A stretch of 64,000 nt of DNA from Monoplex corrugatus (Eukaryota; Mollusca; Gastropoda; Littorinimorpha; Ranellidae). The notes under the pieces are model-generated. The model ran no database searches. It was not told the origin of the DNA and saw only the letters and a program-made list of their open reading frames with translations. The first letter of the stretch is position 1, and each line of letters starts with the position of its first letter. Both the position numbers and the translations under genes were made by a program. This document shows positions 35,490 to 47,697 of this stretch, one piece after another. The stretch spans positions 43,233,432 to 43,297,431 of the forward strand of contig JAPXFY010000018.1 of NCBI GenBank assembly GCA_030674185.1. Reading direction: 5' to 3'.

Positions 35490-37257
35490 AGTAGTAGTAG
35501 TAGTAGCTGAGGGCTGGCTCATAGCCTAGGCCTTCTGGCCTTTTAAACGCCCTATCTTTTTTGTTTTACGCTTTCTTCATCGGGGTCTGAAAAGCATGCC
35601 TTAATATTCATACTTGAGCAAATCTGCTTCAGTCTATTTTTTTAAAATAAAATTTTGAATTCTGCGTCATCGTCCAGGAAATTTTTGAATTTGTTAATGC
35701 TGTTAGTAAATTTAATTTCAAAAGGAATTTTATTCCACAATTCTGTTAGAAAAACAAAACGCTCTTGTGTTAGTATTTCTGTGTTTAACAAATATTTTAC
35801 CTTCAGCATTCCTTGTTATACTAGCTTGTGGAAAGGAAAAAAATGTTTCAACTGATAGCTTATCCATCCCATTCATTATTTTGTATACCTGTATTAAATC
35901 CCCCCTAACCCTCCTACCTTTCAGTGAATGAAGTTTTAAAAACTTATGCCTTTCTTCATAACTCATATTTTTACATTCTATAAGCAACCTAGTTGCCCTT
36001 CTTTGTACATTTTCAATCATTTTTGACTGTCTTATCAAATACGGATTCCAAACAACACTTGCGTATTCTAAATGTGGTCTAACAAAAGCCTTATACAACA
36101 TTAAAAATGTATGTTTATTCATGTACAAAAATGTTCTTTTGATAATTCCTATCATTTGGTTAGCCCTATTTGCTACTCTTTTAATGTGCAGGTCAAAGGA
36201 TAATTCACTATCAAATGTAACTCCCAAGTCTTTCTCCGTTTCACACACTAATTTTCTGTACATCATTTCCAATTTTCATGAAATACTCTCGTCTAATATT
36301 CTTCTTACCAACATGCATTACATGGCATTTTAAAACATTAAAATATAAATTCCAAGTATCTGACCAGTTTTGTTTATATTAGCAAGTCCTGTTGAATTAA
36401 ATTAACATTGGCAACCTTGTCATATAGTTTTGTATCATCAGCAAAAATTTTGCATGTACAGTGCAGTGAATCAGGTAAGTCATTTATAAATACTGTAAAC
36501 AAGATTGGACCCAGTACACTGCCCTGAGGGATCCCGTTTTTTACTTTTGTTTCTTCTGATTCAGCATTTCCTACCTTTACCCTCTGCTTTCGATCATACA
36601 AAAAATTTTGGATCCATTTGAGTGTATTTCCTGTAATACCATAAGATGCTAATTTTATGAGCAGTCTTTCGTGAGGTACAGAATCAAAAGCTTTTCTAAA
36701 ATCAAGATACACGATATCAAAGGGGTCCCCATTGTCCATCATATTGGTGAAATCCTCCATAACTTCTAATAATTGGGTTACACAGGATCTTTTCCCTCTA
36801 AATCCATGTTGACATTTTGCATAAAATTTATTACTTTCAAAGTGAGAAATGATACAATCTCGTACTAGTGATTCCAGTACTTTACAAACAATACAAGTTA
36901 AACTTACAGGTCTATAGTTCCCAGCGTCACTCCTATTTCCTTTCTTAAACAAGGCTTTAACATCGGCTGTTTTCCAATCCTTTGGTAACTCACCTGATTC
37001 TAAGGACTTATTAAATAATATACAAAGTGGCTTTGCAAGTTCTTTACTTACTTCCTTTAGTATCCTAGGGGATATCAAATCTGGTCCTTTAGCTTTATTC
37101 GGGTTTAGTTCCTGTAACTTTTTTTCTACCGCAGTTGGAGTAACTCTGATATCACATAATGATATACCATTTGCATCCAAACTCACTGTACACAGGCAAC
37201 TTTTCCAAGCCTCTAAAACAAAAGTATCCACCCTCATTGCATCAGCAAAAACAAGCT
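35490..37257 (-). mobile_element. CR1-like LINE, 3' half (RT and tail), separated from its 5' half by L2-like insertion
   Basis: Same family as 12361-13290, with the same (CTA)n tail (35490-35506). It extends further 5' and carries most of the RT. It stops abruptly at about 37257, where plus-strand L2-like sequence begins. The missing upstream part of the same element resumes at about 40830. Confidence 0.85.
35730..37237 (-). pseudogene. CR1-like reverse transcriptase, broken frame
   Basis: Frame 37237-36374 carries LNPNKAKGPDLISPRILKEV, NYRPVSLTCIVCKVLE, DIVYLDFRKAFDSVPHERLL, NGIPQGSVLGPILFTVFIND and FADDTKLYD (the catalytic F-ADD box). A stop and frame change at about 36272-36374 separate it from the C-terminal part in 36272-35730 (EKDLGVTFDSELSF onward). 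Both catalytic aspartates of the FADD box are present, but the protein cannot be made intact. Confidence 0.85.
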
Positions 37258-39151
37258 ATTTCCAAACCAAAATCCTGAATGCCTCTTCTTCAAAAGAACT
37301 CTTTACAACCATGAATCATTTCCTTGGCACACGAAAAGATTTACCTCTCCCAACAAAACATACAAATGAAGAACTCCCATCTGTATTCTCCAACTATTTC
37401 ACCACCAAAATACAAACTCTTCGTGACAGGCTTGACAGGACACCCTGTCAACCATGCCCACCTGACCCTTCCTTCTCTGGCACACCTCTTACTACTTTTA
37501 CCCCAGTCTCACAAGAAGAAATTCTCAACACAATCAGATCCATGTCGTTCAAAACCTGCGAACTGGATCCTCTTCCAGGTTCTCTCTACGCCGACTGTCT
37601 CCCTACTCTCCTCCCATTCATCACTGACATCATCAACACTTCTCTTCAAACTGGAACTGTCCCAGATTCTTTCAAGTCTGCTATTGTTCACCCTCTCCTC
37701 AAGAAACACAATTTAGACCCAAATGAACTGAAAAATTACCGGCCTATCTCTAATCTCTCTTTCTTGTCAAAACTCCTTGAAAAAGTCGTCCTCAACCAGC
37801 TGAACTCTCACCTGTCTGCCAACAATCTCCTCAATCCTTTCCAGTCAGCCTATCGCCAGTGCCATAGCACTGAAACTGCCCTACTGCACATTCTCAACAA
37901 TCTCCTCCTTGCAACTGATACTGGCAAAGTCTCTCTTCTCACACTCCTTGATCTGTCTGCAGCCTTTGATACCATTGATCATGGTATTTTCCTTTCTAGA
38001 CTTCATCATACTTTTGGCATCTCTGACATTGCTCTGTCTTGGTTCACTTCATACCTATCAAACAGAAAACAAACCGTTCTCATCAATGGCACTTACTCTC
38101 AACCTGCATACCTGACCAGTGGTGTTCCACAAGGATCTGTCCTTGGCCCTGTTCTTTTCACTCTTTACACCTCCCCCCTGTCCACCATCATCAACTCCCA
38201 CTCTATAAAACACCATTTCTATGCTGATGACACCCAACTTCAAGACAGTGACTCACCTGATAATATACAGCGCCTGTTGACTCGCACCACTGAGTGTTAC
38301 TCGGACATTAAGAACTGGATGACACACAATAGACTTCAGCTTAATGACGACAAAACAGAAGCTATCCTCATTGGCACCCGTCAGAAACTTTCTCAGCTGC
38401 CTCCTCTTTCTCTCCCATTATGTAACATATCAGTCCCAATTTCTGATTCAGCTAAAAACCTTGGTGTCTGCATTGACTCTACCCTCTCCATGAACAACTT
38501 TGTTTCTCAAACTGCCAGATCCTGCTACTATCATCTCCATCGTATAAGGCTGATCAGGAAGTATCTCTCTGTCGAAACAACTGCAAAACTCGTTCTCTCC
38601 TTCATAATGTCCCGCATTGACTATTGCAATTCACTCCTGTCTGGTCTTCCTGCCTCCACCATTCACATCCTACAGCGCATTCAAAACAATGCTGTACGCC
38701 TTGTACTCAAAAAGAAAAAAGCTGACCACATATCTCCTCTCCTGGCACAACTTCACTGGCTCCCTGTATCAAAGCGCATACAGTACAAACTAGACACCAT
38801 GTGCTACAAAAGCCTCAATAACGCAGCCCCTGATTACCTGTCAAGCCTACTTGAGATCTATGTTCCCTCACGTACCCTCCGCTCTGCCTCCGATCCTCTG
38901 TTAAACTTCCTCTCTCAGTCCGTCAGCAACCTACTTTTGTCTCCTTCAAGTCCGCTCTCAAAACTCACCTTTTCTCCTCCGCATAAAATCCTAACTTCAC
39001 TCAACCCCCCCCCCCCCCCCCCCCCCCTCTGCAGCCTGTCTCCGCTCGGAGGGAATCACATGGTTATAATATATAATTGTATATGCTATGCTCTCTATAA
39101 TTTTCCATTGCTTTTATTCTTGCTTTTATTCTTTCTCCCCATTTATAGCCA

Positions 39152-39203
<52 letters not shown>

Positions 39204-39211
39204 CGTGTGTG

Positions 39212-39242
<31 letters not shown>

Positions 39243-39410
39243 TTGCGTGTGTGTCTGCTTCAGCGCTTAGATTTGATTTTATCAAGATTTTGCGCTATAT
39301 AAATATTGTAATTAAACACAATGCAACACAATGCAAAGCAAAGCAATACAATACATGTGCAATACAATACAATACAATACGACACGATACGATACAATAC
39401 AATACAATGA
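37258..39410 (+). mobile_element. L2-like LINE copy A, 5'-truncated
   Basis: Begins at ATTTCCAAACCAAAATCC, the same base where copy C begins. Ends with TTTTGCGCTATATAAATATT followed by an AC/AT-rich tail. It interrupts the minus-strand CR1-like element. About 94 bases near 38901 are missing relative to copies B and C. The 3'UTR holds a C run (39007-39026) and a long (GT)n(GC)n tract. Confidence 0.85.
37311..39302 (+). CDS. L2-like reverse transcriptase, open frame of 663 codons
   Basis: Open from MNHFLGTRKDLPLP to the tail. RT motifs in order: LKNYRPISNLSFLSKLLEKV, LLTLLDLSAAFDTIDHG, SGVPQGSVLGPVLFTLYTSP, HHFYADDTQLQD (catalytic YADD), then SRIDYCNSLLSGLP, LHWLPVSKRIQYKLDTMCYK and PSRTLRSASDPL. 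The deletion near 38901 changes the C-terminus, so the last ~130 codons (partly microsatellite) are not the family's normal end. There is no endonuclease domain, so it cannot move by itself. Confidence 0.85.
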
Positions 39411-39545
39411 ACCAACAGAACACGGAGCACTGCAACACAATAAGACGCGTTGAAGAAACGCACACGCGCGTGCGCGCGCGCGCGCAGGCACACACACACG
39501 CACACACACCACACACACAAACACACACGCGCACACACACACAGC
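39150..39545. repeat. Microsatellites in the tail of L2-like copy A
   Basis: (GT)n(GC/GT)n at 39150-39255, then AATAC/ACAAT-type pentamers to 39410, then (AC)n with CGCG to 39545. The (GT)n tract is shared by copies B (40678-40752) and C (53165-53277), so it belongs to the LINE 3'UTR. Confidence 0.9.
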
Positions 39546-39810
39546 CTGTGTATGGCATCCCCGTATTGTCTCAGGTCCTGGAGTTAGTCTGCTGCTGTCC
39601 CTCGCCAGGTGTTCTTTGCCATTGGGTCTTGCTGTCTTGGGTCTTGTTGTCTTGTGTTTTGCTGTCTTGCTGTCTTGGGTCTTGTTGTCTTGTGTCTTGT
39701 TGTCTTGTTGCCTTGTGTCTTGCTGTCTTGTTGTCTTGTGTCTTGCTGTCTTGCTATCTTGGGTCTTGTTGTCTTGGGTCTTGCTGTCTTGTGTCTTGTG
39801 TCTTGTGTCT
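39545..39810 (+). repeat. Tandem TCTTG-type minisatellite between L2-like copies A and B
   Basis: About 200 bases of variants of TTGCTGTCTTGTGTCTTG preceded by about 60 unique bases. Not part of the LINE in the other copies, so it was probably acquired at the junction. Confidence 0.7.
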
Positions 39811-40829
39811 TGCTATCCTCATTGGCACCCGTCAGAAACTTTCTCAGCTGCCTCGTCTTTCTCTCCCATTATGTAACACATCAGTCCCAATTTCTGATTC
39901 AGCTAAAAACCTTGGTGTCTGCATTGACTCTACCCTCTCCATGAACAACTTTGTTTCTCAAACTGCCAGATCTTGCTACTATCATCTCCATCGTATAAGG
40001 CTGATCAGGAAGTATCTCTCTGTCGAAACAACTGCAAAACTCGTTCTCTCCTTCATAATGTCCCGCATTGACTATTGCAATTCACTCCTGTCTGGTCTTC
40101 CTGCCTCCACCATTCACATCCTACAGCGCATTCAAAACAATGCTGTACGCCTTGTACTCAAAAAGAAAAAAGCTGACCACATATCTCCTCTCCTGGCACA
40201 ACTTCACTGGCTCCCTGTATCAAAGCGCATACAGTACAAACTAGACACCATGTGCTACAAAAGCCTCAATAACGCTGCCCCCGATTACCTGTCAAGCCTA
40301 CTTGAGATCTATGTTCCCTCACGTACCCTCCGCTCTGCCTCCGATCCTCTGACTTTTCGCTTTCCACGCACTAAGCTCAATACCTATGGTCCACGAGCCT
40401 TCTCTGTTTCTGGTCCACTCTCCTGGAACAAACTTCCTCTCTCAGTCCGTCAGCAACCTACTTTTGTCTCCTTCAAGTCCGCTCTCAAAACCCACCTTTT
40501 CTCCTTTGCATAAAATCCTAACCTCACTCAACCCCCGTCCCCTCTCTGCAGCCTGTCTCCGCTCGGAGGGGAATCACATGGTTATAATATATAATTGTAT
40601 ATGCTATGCTCTCTATAATTTTCCATTGCTTTTATTCTTGCTTTTATTGCTTTTATTCTTTCTCCCCATTTATAGCCATGCGTGTGTGTGTGTGTATGTG
40701 TGTGTGTGTGTGCGTGTGTGTGCGTGCGTGCGTGCGTGCGTGCGTGTGTGTCTGCTTCAGCGCTTAGATTTGATTTTATCAAGATTTTGCGCTATATAAA
40801 TATTGTAATTATTATTTATTATTATTTGA
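39811..40829 (+). mobile_element. L2-like LINE copy B, C-terminal RT plus 3'UTR
   Basis: Begins at GCTATCCTCATTGGCACCCG, inside the RT region, and runs to GCGCTATATAAATATTG and an ATT-rich tail. The frame (within 39155-40513) keeps the normal C-terminus: RFPRTKLNTYGPRAFSVSGP, then LSWNKLPLSVRQQPTFVSFK and a stop. Directly abuts the CR1-like 5' half. Confidence 0.85.
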
Positions 40830-41262
40830 CTTTGAATTTTCTATTAAATCTGGTAATGTACTGATATCTTCTGTTGTAAAAACGCTTGCAAAAAATTTAT
40901 TTAAAACTTCAGCTTTGTCTTTATCTGTAACAACCAGTTTTCCATCATTGGTTTTTAAGGGGCTAATACCTGTATTAACTTTTGTCCTTTCTTGTACATA
41001 TTTCCAAAAAATTTTCGGGTTACTTTTACTTTCCTTAGCAATATTTTTCTCATACTCTTTTCTGGTTTTCTTCAACAATTTGGCACATTCATTTCTTACT
41101 GTTATATATCTATCATAATCACTACCTTTTTTGGTTCTCAAATATCTTTTATATGTATTATACTTCTTTTTAATTTTCCTCAGAGCCTTTTTATCTAACC
41201 ATATAGGTCTGAAATGTTTATAATTACTAACTTTAACTTTTGGGACACATTCCTCAACACCA

Positions 41263-42068
41263 TCATTTAACACTTTTTTTTATCATACCCCAAGCACTCT
41301 CAACATCCATATTGACCAAGTCACTCCAATCTTCATCCTTCACAATATTATTAAGTTTTCTGTAATCACCCTTATTAAAATCATACTTGTATTTGTCTAC
41401 TATAGGTGCATTATACATTGAGACATACAATTTGAATTTCAATACGTCGTGGTCACTTTTACCAACCAATTGTAAGTGCTCTATATCTGAGATTAGGTTT
41501 TCTTCATTTACTAGTACCCAGTCATCCAGAGAAGGAATTTGTCCTTTCCTTCTTCGAGTAGGTTCTGATACCTTTTGAATTAAAAATGCATCACGTAAAT
41601 TCTCAATTATTTTGTCACTTTTATCATATCACCTCTCCACTCTCCATCCCAACCAACATTTGGAAAGTTAAAGTCACCAACAATACAAATCTTATCATAC
41701 TTATTAAGTTTATCAGATTTTAAAACATCAAACAGCTTTTTGTCATTTTCTACTGTGCTTGTATTAGGACTTCGATATATACATCCTAACAATACTTCTT
41801 CACCATTAGCACCACTAAAAGAGCACCACACACTTTCTTCAAGGTCTTCATTATTTAACTCTTCACACTCTCTTGCATTCAACCTTTTTTCAGTATATAA
41901 TACAACTCCCCTTTGGGGATTTTTTGACACAAACATATCAAAATTAGGAAAAGAATATTGATTCTCAATAAAATCTCTCACATTCTTCGGCTTGATTTCT
42001 GTCAGCCCAATCACACTTGGTTTTAAATCATCTATGAGGGCCAAAAACTCATCTTTTTTGTTTAACAA
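41263..42068 (-). pseudogene. LINE apurinic-like endonuclease domain, frameshifted
   Basis: Contains SVIGLTEIKPKN (catalytic Glu region), GVVLYTEKRL, LLGCIYRSPNT, ICIVGDFNFPNVGWDGEW (catalytic Asp/Asn) and, in a shifted frame, KSDHDVLKFKL (the SDH box). Frame changes lie near 41615 and in a T run near 41275. Confidence 0.8.
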
Positions 42069-42155
42069 ACTATCAACACTTGAGTATACAACAATGCACT
42101 CTTCCTGAGTTACATGTTCACTTCTATTTACATTATGTACATGATCTTTGTCAGT

Positions 42156-42847
42156 TCAATATGTAGCTTTCTCCCTCCCACTTCCTGTTGGCCCTTTCCC
42201 ACCCTCTGCTCCTCTTGGCCTGGAACTCACAGCCACAATCTGTCCATTCCTGATTACTATGTTCTGTTCGCCCTCATCCCTTCTTCTAATCAGTTCTTCT
42301 CTCAGCTCTTTATACTTTTGCCTCTGTTTGGGAGTGTAGTCATGGTTGACATAGATTTTTTTTGTCAGATCTGTCACTCCGGCATTCAGCTCAGGAGACT
42401 TTCTCACTACTTCTTTCTTCTTTTCCTCATTTGTCATGGTTACCTTCAACATCCTGGGCCTATTTCCTCCCACCTTTCCCAGTCTGACAGGCTCTTTCAC
42501 ATCATTGTCTTCTATCTTTGTCAGTTTTCCCAGAATTGTTTTGGCAGCCTTCAAGTCGTCTTTCTTCGACCTATCCTCTGCACTATCTTCAGAGCTCTCT
42601 CTAACACCCACTATGATCACATTCATCTTTCTTTCTCTTCTCTCTCCTCCATCGCCTCCTCAACTTTCTTACTCACTGCCTCATCGATTTTCTTGTCCAA
42701 GCTTTCTCCTCCTAGCCCTTGCTCTAGATCCTTCACCTGTTTGGTCAGATCATAAACCATTTGCAATAGTTTGTCTAGGCGGACATCCGAACGCGATTGT
42801 ATGTCCTGACTGTCCATGCATTTAATTAAGACAAACATACTGCACAT
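42156..42847 (-). pseudogene. LINE ORF1-like protein
   Basis: Two overlapping frames. The first (42847-42623) is a charged coiled-coil-like segment with LDKLLQMVYDLTKQVKDLEQ. The second (42626-42156) begins NVIIVGVRESSED and continues LKVTMTNEEKKKEVVRKSP, resembling the nucleic-acid-binding C-terminal part of LINE-1-type ORF1 proteins. A frame change near 42625 separates them. Confidence 0.6.
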
Positions 42848-42860
42848 TCGGGCAGTTCAG

Positions 42861-43784
42861 TGTATCATACATTTCGTCCTTCAAAACATACAATAACAAC
42901 AAACAAACAAAACAAAAAACAAAACAAAACAAAAAGCTAAAATCAAAACCACCAAAGAGGTATTCACACACACACAAAACGTCAGGGAAAAGCGAAAATG
43001 AAGTTTTTGGCGGTACCAGTAGACCATACAGGGATACCAACGGGCCATAACTCTATGTGCAAATACAAAAGCAAAAGGAAACTCGCTGTCTAACAGTAGG
43101 TCGTGCTGCAGTTTTGATTTTGATCTGGGTTCCATCGAATGTGGTAAGTTATGAATCAAACAGAAAGTGGAACGATGCATTGTTTTTAGGCAGAATGTGG
43201 AGTATGTTTTCAATTCTCATTAAAAGATCATCGGCGACAAAAGATGGGATGAAAAATTGAATTGATCAAATGTCATGATCGATCAATCGACTTGGTGGAT
43301 CATCATCATGATCATCATCATGATCATGTATCTCAAAGAAAAGTACAACAGTGTCAGCATCGAGCATGGCTTCAAGATTCATAATTGGCGACTACAATTT
43401 CAGTGGTAGTGGCTGACTAACAGGAATGCTTCAAGACCCCAAGACCTAGCATTTCCCAAATTTCAAAGCCGAATGCTACTTCTCTTATCGACTTATGCAC
43501 AATCACAATGTCGAAGGTGGTTGATTTGAAGGGATACCGGCTCTTTCTGCTCACACTTTCTTCGTGCCGGCGGGCAAGAAAAAAGACTTGAAAAGGATAC
43601 TACCACCAAAGATATTTGCCAAAAGTAAAACTGAAAATTTTATTACAAAAATGTCAGTTAACGACAACAGAGCACAATAACAGAGCACTTAAGATCCCAA
43701 CAAAAAAAGCAAAGATACAAAAACAAGTAGGCCTAGGCCCCAACTACATTAGTGCTGAGTCATACCGAACAATAATGATCCAGA
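42861..43784. other. Interval upstream of the CR1-like ORF1
   Basis: Possibly includes the CR1-like 5'UTR (to about 43260, minus strand). A palindromic GATCATCATCATGATCATC tract lies at about 43295-43330. No gene recognised. Confidence 0.4.
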
Positions 43785-44652
43785 AAACCCAATCTTGTGT
43801 AGCTGACCTGAAGGATTGGATGACTGAAAACAAACTGAAATTAAATGAAGAGAAATCCGAATTGATCTTGATCACCCCACCCAAACTCCAAAATCACCCC
43901 TCTCTTCCAACCTCTGTCACACTTGTTGACTCATCTATCCCTCTCTCCCATTTTGCCCGTAACCTTGGTGTAACTCTTGATCAAACCCTGTCCTTCCGCC
44001 AGCATGTGAGCAACGTCTGTCGGACTTGTTTTCTTGAACTCCGCCGAATTGCTTCTATCCGCCACCTCCTCTCAGAAGACACGACAAAGGCTCTTGTCTG
44101 TGCATTTGTTCTATCCCGTCTCGATTACTGTAATACTCTTTTTTCTGGTTCCCCCTCTCATCTCATTAACAAACTTCAGAAAGTTCAAAATCATGCTGCC
44201 CGTCTCATCTTCCGCTCTTCAAAATTTAACCATGTTACGCCATTGCTCTGTTCTCTCCACTGGCTCCCTGTTCAGCAAAGAATATCCTACAAGATTGCCT
44301 GCCTCTGCTTCAAATCTATTGAGTCTTCCTGTCCTGAGTATCTCACCCATCTGTTACATCTCTACACGCCATCTCGAGCTTTGCGGTCCTCATCTGATAC
44401 CCGTCTCTATAGTATCCCCATAGTCCGCACTAAAAGGTTTGGGCAGCGTTTTTTTTCCTATCAAGCTTCAACCATCTGGAATCAGTTACCTCGCTCTCTT
44501 AGATACTCACCCTCTCTGTCCACATTCAAACGCTCCCTCAAAACTTACCTGTTTCCCAAAACTGGTAATCTCTGCCCCCTTCCCCCCATGTAATGTAATG
44601 GTGACATTATAGTGTCTTAGTGTCAATGTGTCATTGTATTTGCATGTCATGC

Positions 44653-44684
<32 letters not shown>

Positions 44685-44815
44685 TGTGTGTGTGTGGGTG
44701 CTTCTGTGGGTGTGTGTGCTTGTGATTCTGGTTATATGTTTTGCCATTGTAAACGCCTAGGGTATTAATTTGATTAGGCGTACTAAATGTTCATAATAAT
44801 AATAATAATAATATG
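43785..44815 (+). mobile_element. L2-like LINE copy D, a different subfamily, 5'-truncated
   Basis: The frame to 44593 has SCVADLKDWMTENKLKLNEE, FARNLGVTLDQTLSFRQHVS, SRLDYCNTLFSGSPSHLI, LHWLPVQQRISYKIACLCFK and STIWNQLPRSLRYSPSLSTF. This is the standard L2-clade C-terminal RT, diverged from copies A-C. It ends in AAATGTTCATAATAATAATA, an (AAT)n tail at 44793-44812. A short (GT)n lies in its 3'UTR. Confidence 0.85.
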
Positions 44816-46101
44816 ACTCATAGAAATTCATTCTTAATAAAAGTTGAAAACAGTACAGTAGACTGGAACTTTTTTTAATAGAACTTTTACAGTTGTAGGA
44901 AAAGAAGCAGTCATAGCACCACCAGTTGATTGCTTAGAACTACATTCGGATCAGTACTCAGATCTGATGGTACATGATTAGTTGCTTAGAAGTAACAGTG
45001 CACATTGGTGGAAGAGTAGTTGTGCAAACATCAGCATGGTACTTCTGGGTGAACAGGTAAGTCTGTAAGACTGTTATCTGCAAGAATGTAACTCACTAAC
45101 TCAGTAACTGTCACTTGAAGTGAGAAATGGTGGGGAGATTCCTCAGATCAGCAGTGAAATCTATACAGATAATGCATTGAAATCAAGAGCTTAAAATTCT
45201 TTAGCACAGTGCAGTCAAGCTGAAAGTATGTTTTCCATTTTATTTTATGTGCTGTGGTATTGAAAATGTGTTAAAAGTGTTGGGTAGAATGGGTTGGGGT
45301 AGGGCAGGTTCTATAGTACATAGCATTTTTTTTTAAAGCAAGAATCTTTCTTGAACAAATGAAACACAGCATAACATAATTTTAACATTGAAGCTACTTG
45401 AATTATGAATAGTTTATTTTTATAGCATTTTTGTTGGAATTATGAATAGAAGTTTATTTTAATAACATTGATGTTAAGATAAACACCACCACCAATGACA
45501 ACAACAACAAAACAGAAAAAAAGATGGCTTTGCATTGTGACAACACTCTCCCTGAGGAGAACAGCTAAAATTCATATGGCTAAATCCTCTGTGACAAAAA
45601 AGAAAAATACCAACAAAACTAACTAGAAAAAGAAGTAGGACAAAATGATGATAAACAAAAAAGGTTCTACCACAAATCTCCCTAATGTTCTTGTTTCTGT
45701 TAATTCTGATTCAGGAAAAGCCTGAACCATTCCATTCAATGTGGTAAGAACCTGTGCAGTTTTAGCTTTGATATTTTTTGTGTTTGTTTGATTGATGATG
45801 ACTTTTGTTTTTTCCTTTGTGTTTATGGCAAATTCTTGGCCGTTTCCTCTGAAGAGGACTGGGCAGATAATGTAATTGGTATGAGTGAAAAAAGAGGACA
45901 CTGGGCTGGAAAAGAGGTGGTGGTACATTTATGAGATGAACAAAACTATGTGAAAAGTGGGGACAATATTTTGTCAGTGGAAAAAGGTTGGGAAGGTGAG
46001 TTTTGTTGAGGGATTTCTGTGGTGGGGTGTGCAGTGCATTGATGCAGTCCTTTCATGCTCGTAGATCTGACAAGCTTTGTCCATTTGCATTGAATTTTAT
46101 T

Positions 46102-46262
46102 TTAACCCTTTGACTCCTGCACCCTGCCCACCAGTATTCTGCATTGTCAACCATGCTAGCAAGTCAAAAACTTAACCCTTTGACTCCTTCACCCTATCCA
46201 CCTGCTTCCTGCAGGAAGCCATTGGATAGGGTGAGGGAGTCAGAGGGTAGTCAAAGGGTTAA
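46102..46262. mobile_element. TP1 repeat upstream of INTS13
   Basis: Well-preserved ends with TTAA on both sides. Inner arms CACCTGCTTCCTGCAGGAAG. Near the right end, AGTCAGAGGGTAGTCAAAGG looks like a small duplication. Confidence 0.75.
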
Positions 46263-46549
46263 TTTCTAGAACTGATTTGGTACATGGTGGCATATGTTTG
46301 TCAGTCTTTTGCATAGGATAGAGGAGATGGACTTGGGAGATTTCTGCAGTTATGATGATGATGATGGGATATTAATTATTATGAGTGTCATGCTGTGGCA
46401 GACTGATAGTAGTGGAGATGTTGCAAATTTTGACAGTTTGTGTTTGTTTTGACAGTGGGTGGAAGGGGATGAGTTGATGCTTTATGATATTAATACTAAT
46501 AATAGGCGAGGGCCTTGAATCTGCTTGATACTTTGGATCTCTAGACTTT

Positions 46550-46830
46550 TCTGGATTGTGGGTGATATATTTACCTTGTTTCTAGCAGACTGATATATTT
46601 ACCTTGTTTCTAGCAGACTTTGCCGACATATGGATAGTATATGGTATATATTTTATAATTTTATATAAACCTTGTTTGTATCAAAATTTGCTGGCATATT
46701 GGTGTTATATATAAAACTTGTTTCTACCAAACTTTGGCGGCATGTGGATAGTAAATGGTTATATATAAACCTTGTTTCTTGCAAAATCTGTTGACATGTG
46801 GGTAGCATGTAAAACTTACTCCTAGCAAAC
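46550..46830 (+). repeat. Degenerate tandem repeat of about 60-70 bp
   Basis: Four or five diverged units around AACCTTGTTTCTAGCAGACTT and GGCATGTGGATAGTATATG. No coding signal. Confidence 0.6.
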
Positions 46831-47697
46831 TGGCATTTCTAGGCTGGTTTTGGGAGCTTTCATTTTGGTATTGATGGGTATCATAGGCCATTACAGATTG
46901 CCCAACTTATTTCAGTAACAGATCGATACAAGCAGATATATAACCCATATATGACCTAATGCTAGTAGTAGTAATAGAACCTCAAGGCTGTACCTGTACG
47001 TTGGGTTTGTGCACCTGCTTGTGACTTACACCCTGATCATTTGGATCTTTTTCCATCATATAGCATCTGTGCTTATGCTTGTGGCAACAAAAGATAGATG
47101 CATATGGAGGGCCATGATTGCCAACACCATGGGGCAGGGCACTTGATGATGATGATGGCATCTGTGGCATTGGTGCACATGAAATGTATTCTGAGTGAAA
47201 ATTGTGTCCCATGAATGACTGAAACTAGTGAAAGTAAAACTACAAGGCTAATGATGGTAGTTTCAGAAACATGAACACATTTTCTCTTATCTCAAAGATA
47301 TTCCGGTATGGATCTAGCTGAAGCAAGGATATTATGACCTGGGAAGACCTCAGATGCAATACAAGGATGCTCTGAAGGCAAGCACAACAGTTGTTGCTTC
47401 ATACCACCAGCTGTGATGACACAGCCTGCAGCATATTAAACTGGTGACAGTGGTGTACCTAGAGCACAGTTACCTTTGAACAAGAGGGACCAGCAGAAGC
47501 AGAGCCAAAGGCTGCAGCACTCCTTTTCATACAGCATGTGTGCAAGAACATGTGCCTCCAGGATTGGTCTTGTAGCTCACATAAAAATCCATTCTTGGCA
47601 ATAAAGAACCAGTATCCTTCTCATCCATTAGATTGACAGAAGAGAATCCATTATGATGAGCAATGAATACGTAAAACTAATGTTATGACAGCCTGTA

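Larger units (their letters stand above)
40830..42860 (-). mobile_element. CR1-like LINE, 5' half (ORF1, endonuclease, start of RT)
   Basis: Continues the element at 35490-37257 on the far side of the inserted L2-like DNA. Reading the minus strand gives ORF1 (42847-42156), endonuclease (42068-41263) and the RT lead-in, ending KTNDGKLVVTDKDKAEVLNK at about 40880. Joined, the element is about 3.8 kb, near full length for this type. Its 5' end is not sharply visible. Confidence 0.8.
44816..47697. other. Interval upstream of INTS13
   Basis: Mostly unique AT-rich sequence with the TP1 copy (46102), a degenerate tandem repeat (46550-46830) and a LINE-tail-like fragment near 47080-47165. A minus-strand open stretch at 45928-45623 has no recognised similarity. 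The noncoding first exon and promoter of INTS13 probably lie here but were not identified. Confidence 0.45.

Noticed and set aside
37311..39302. L2-like RT frame considered as an active retrotransposon
   Set aside because: The element lacks its endonuclease and 5' end, and a deletion alters the C-terminus.
45623..45928. 101-codon minus-strand open frame
   Set aside because: No recognisable similarity, biased composition and no splice context; left unannotated as a gene.
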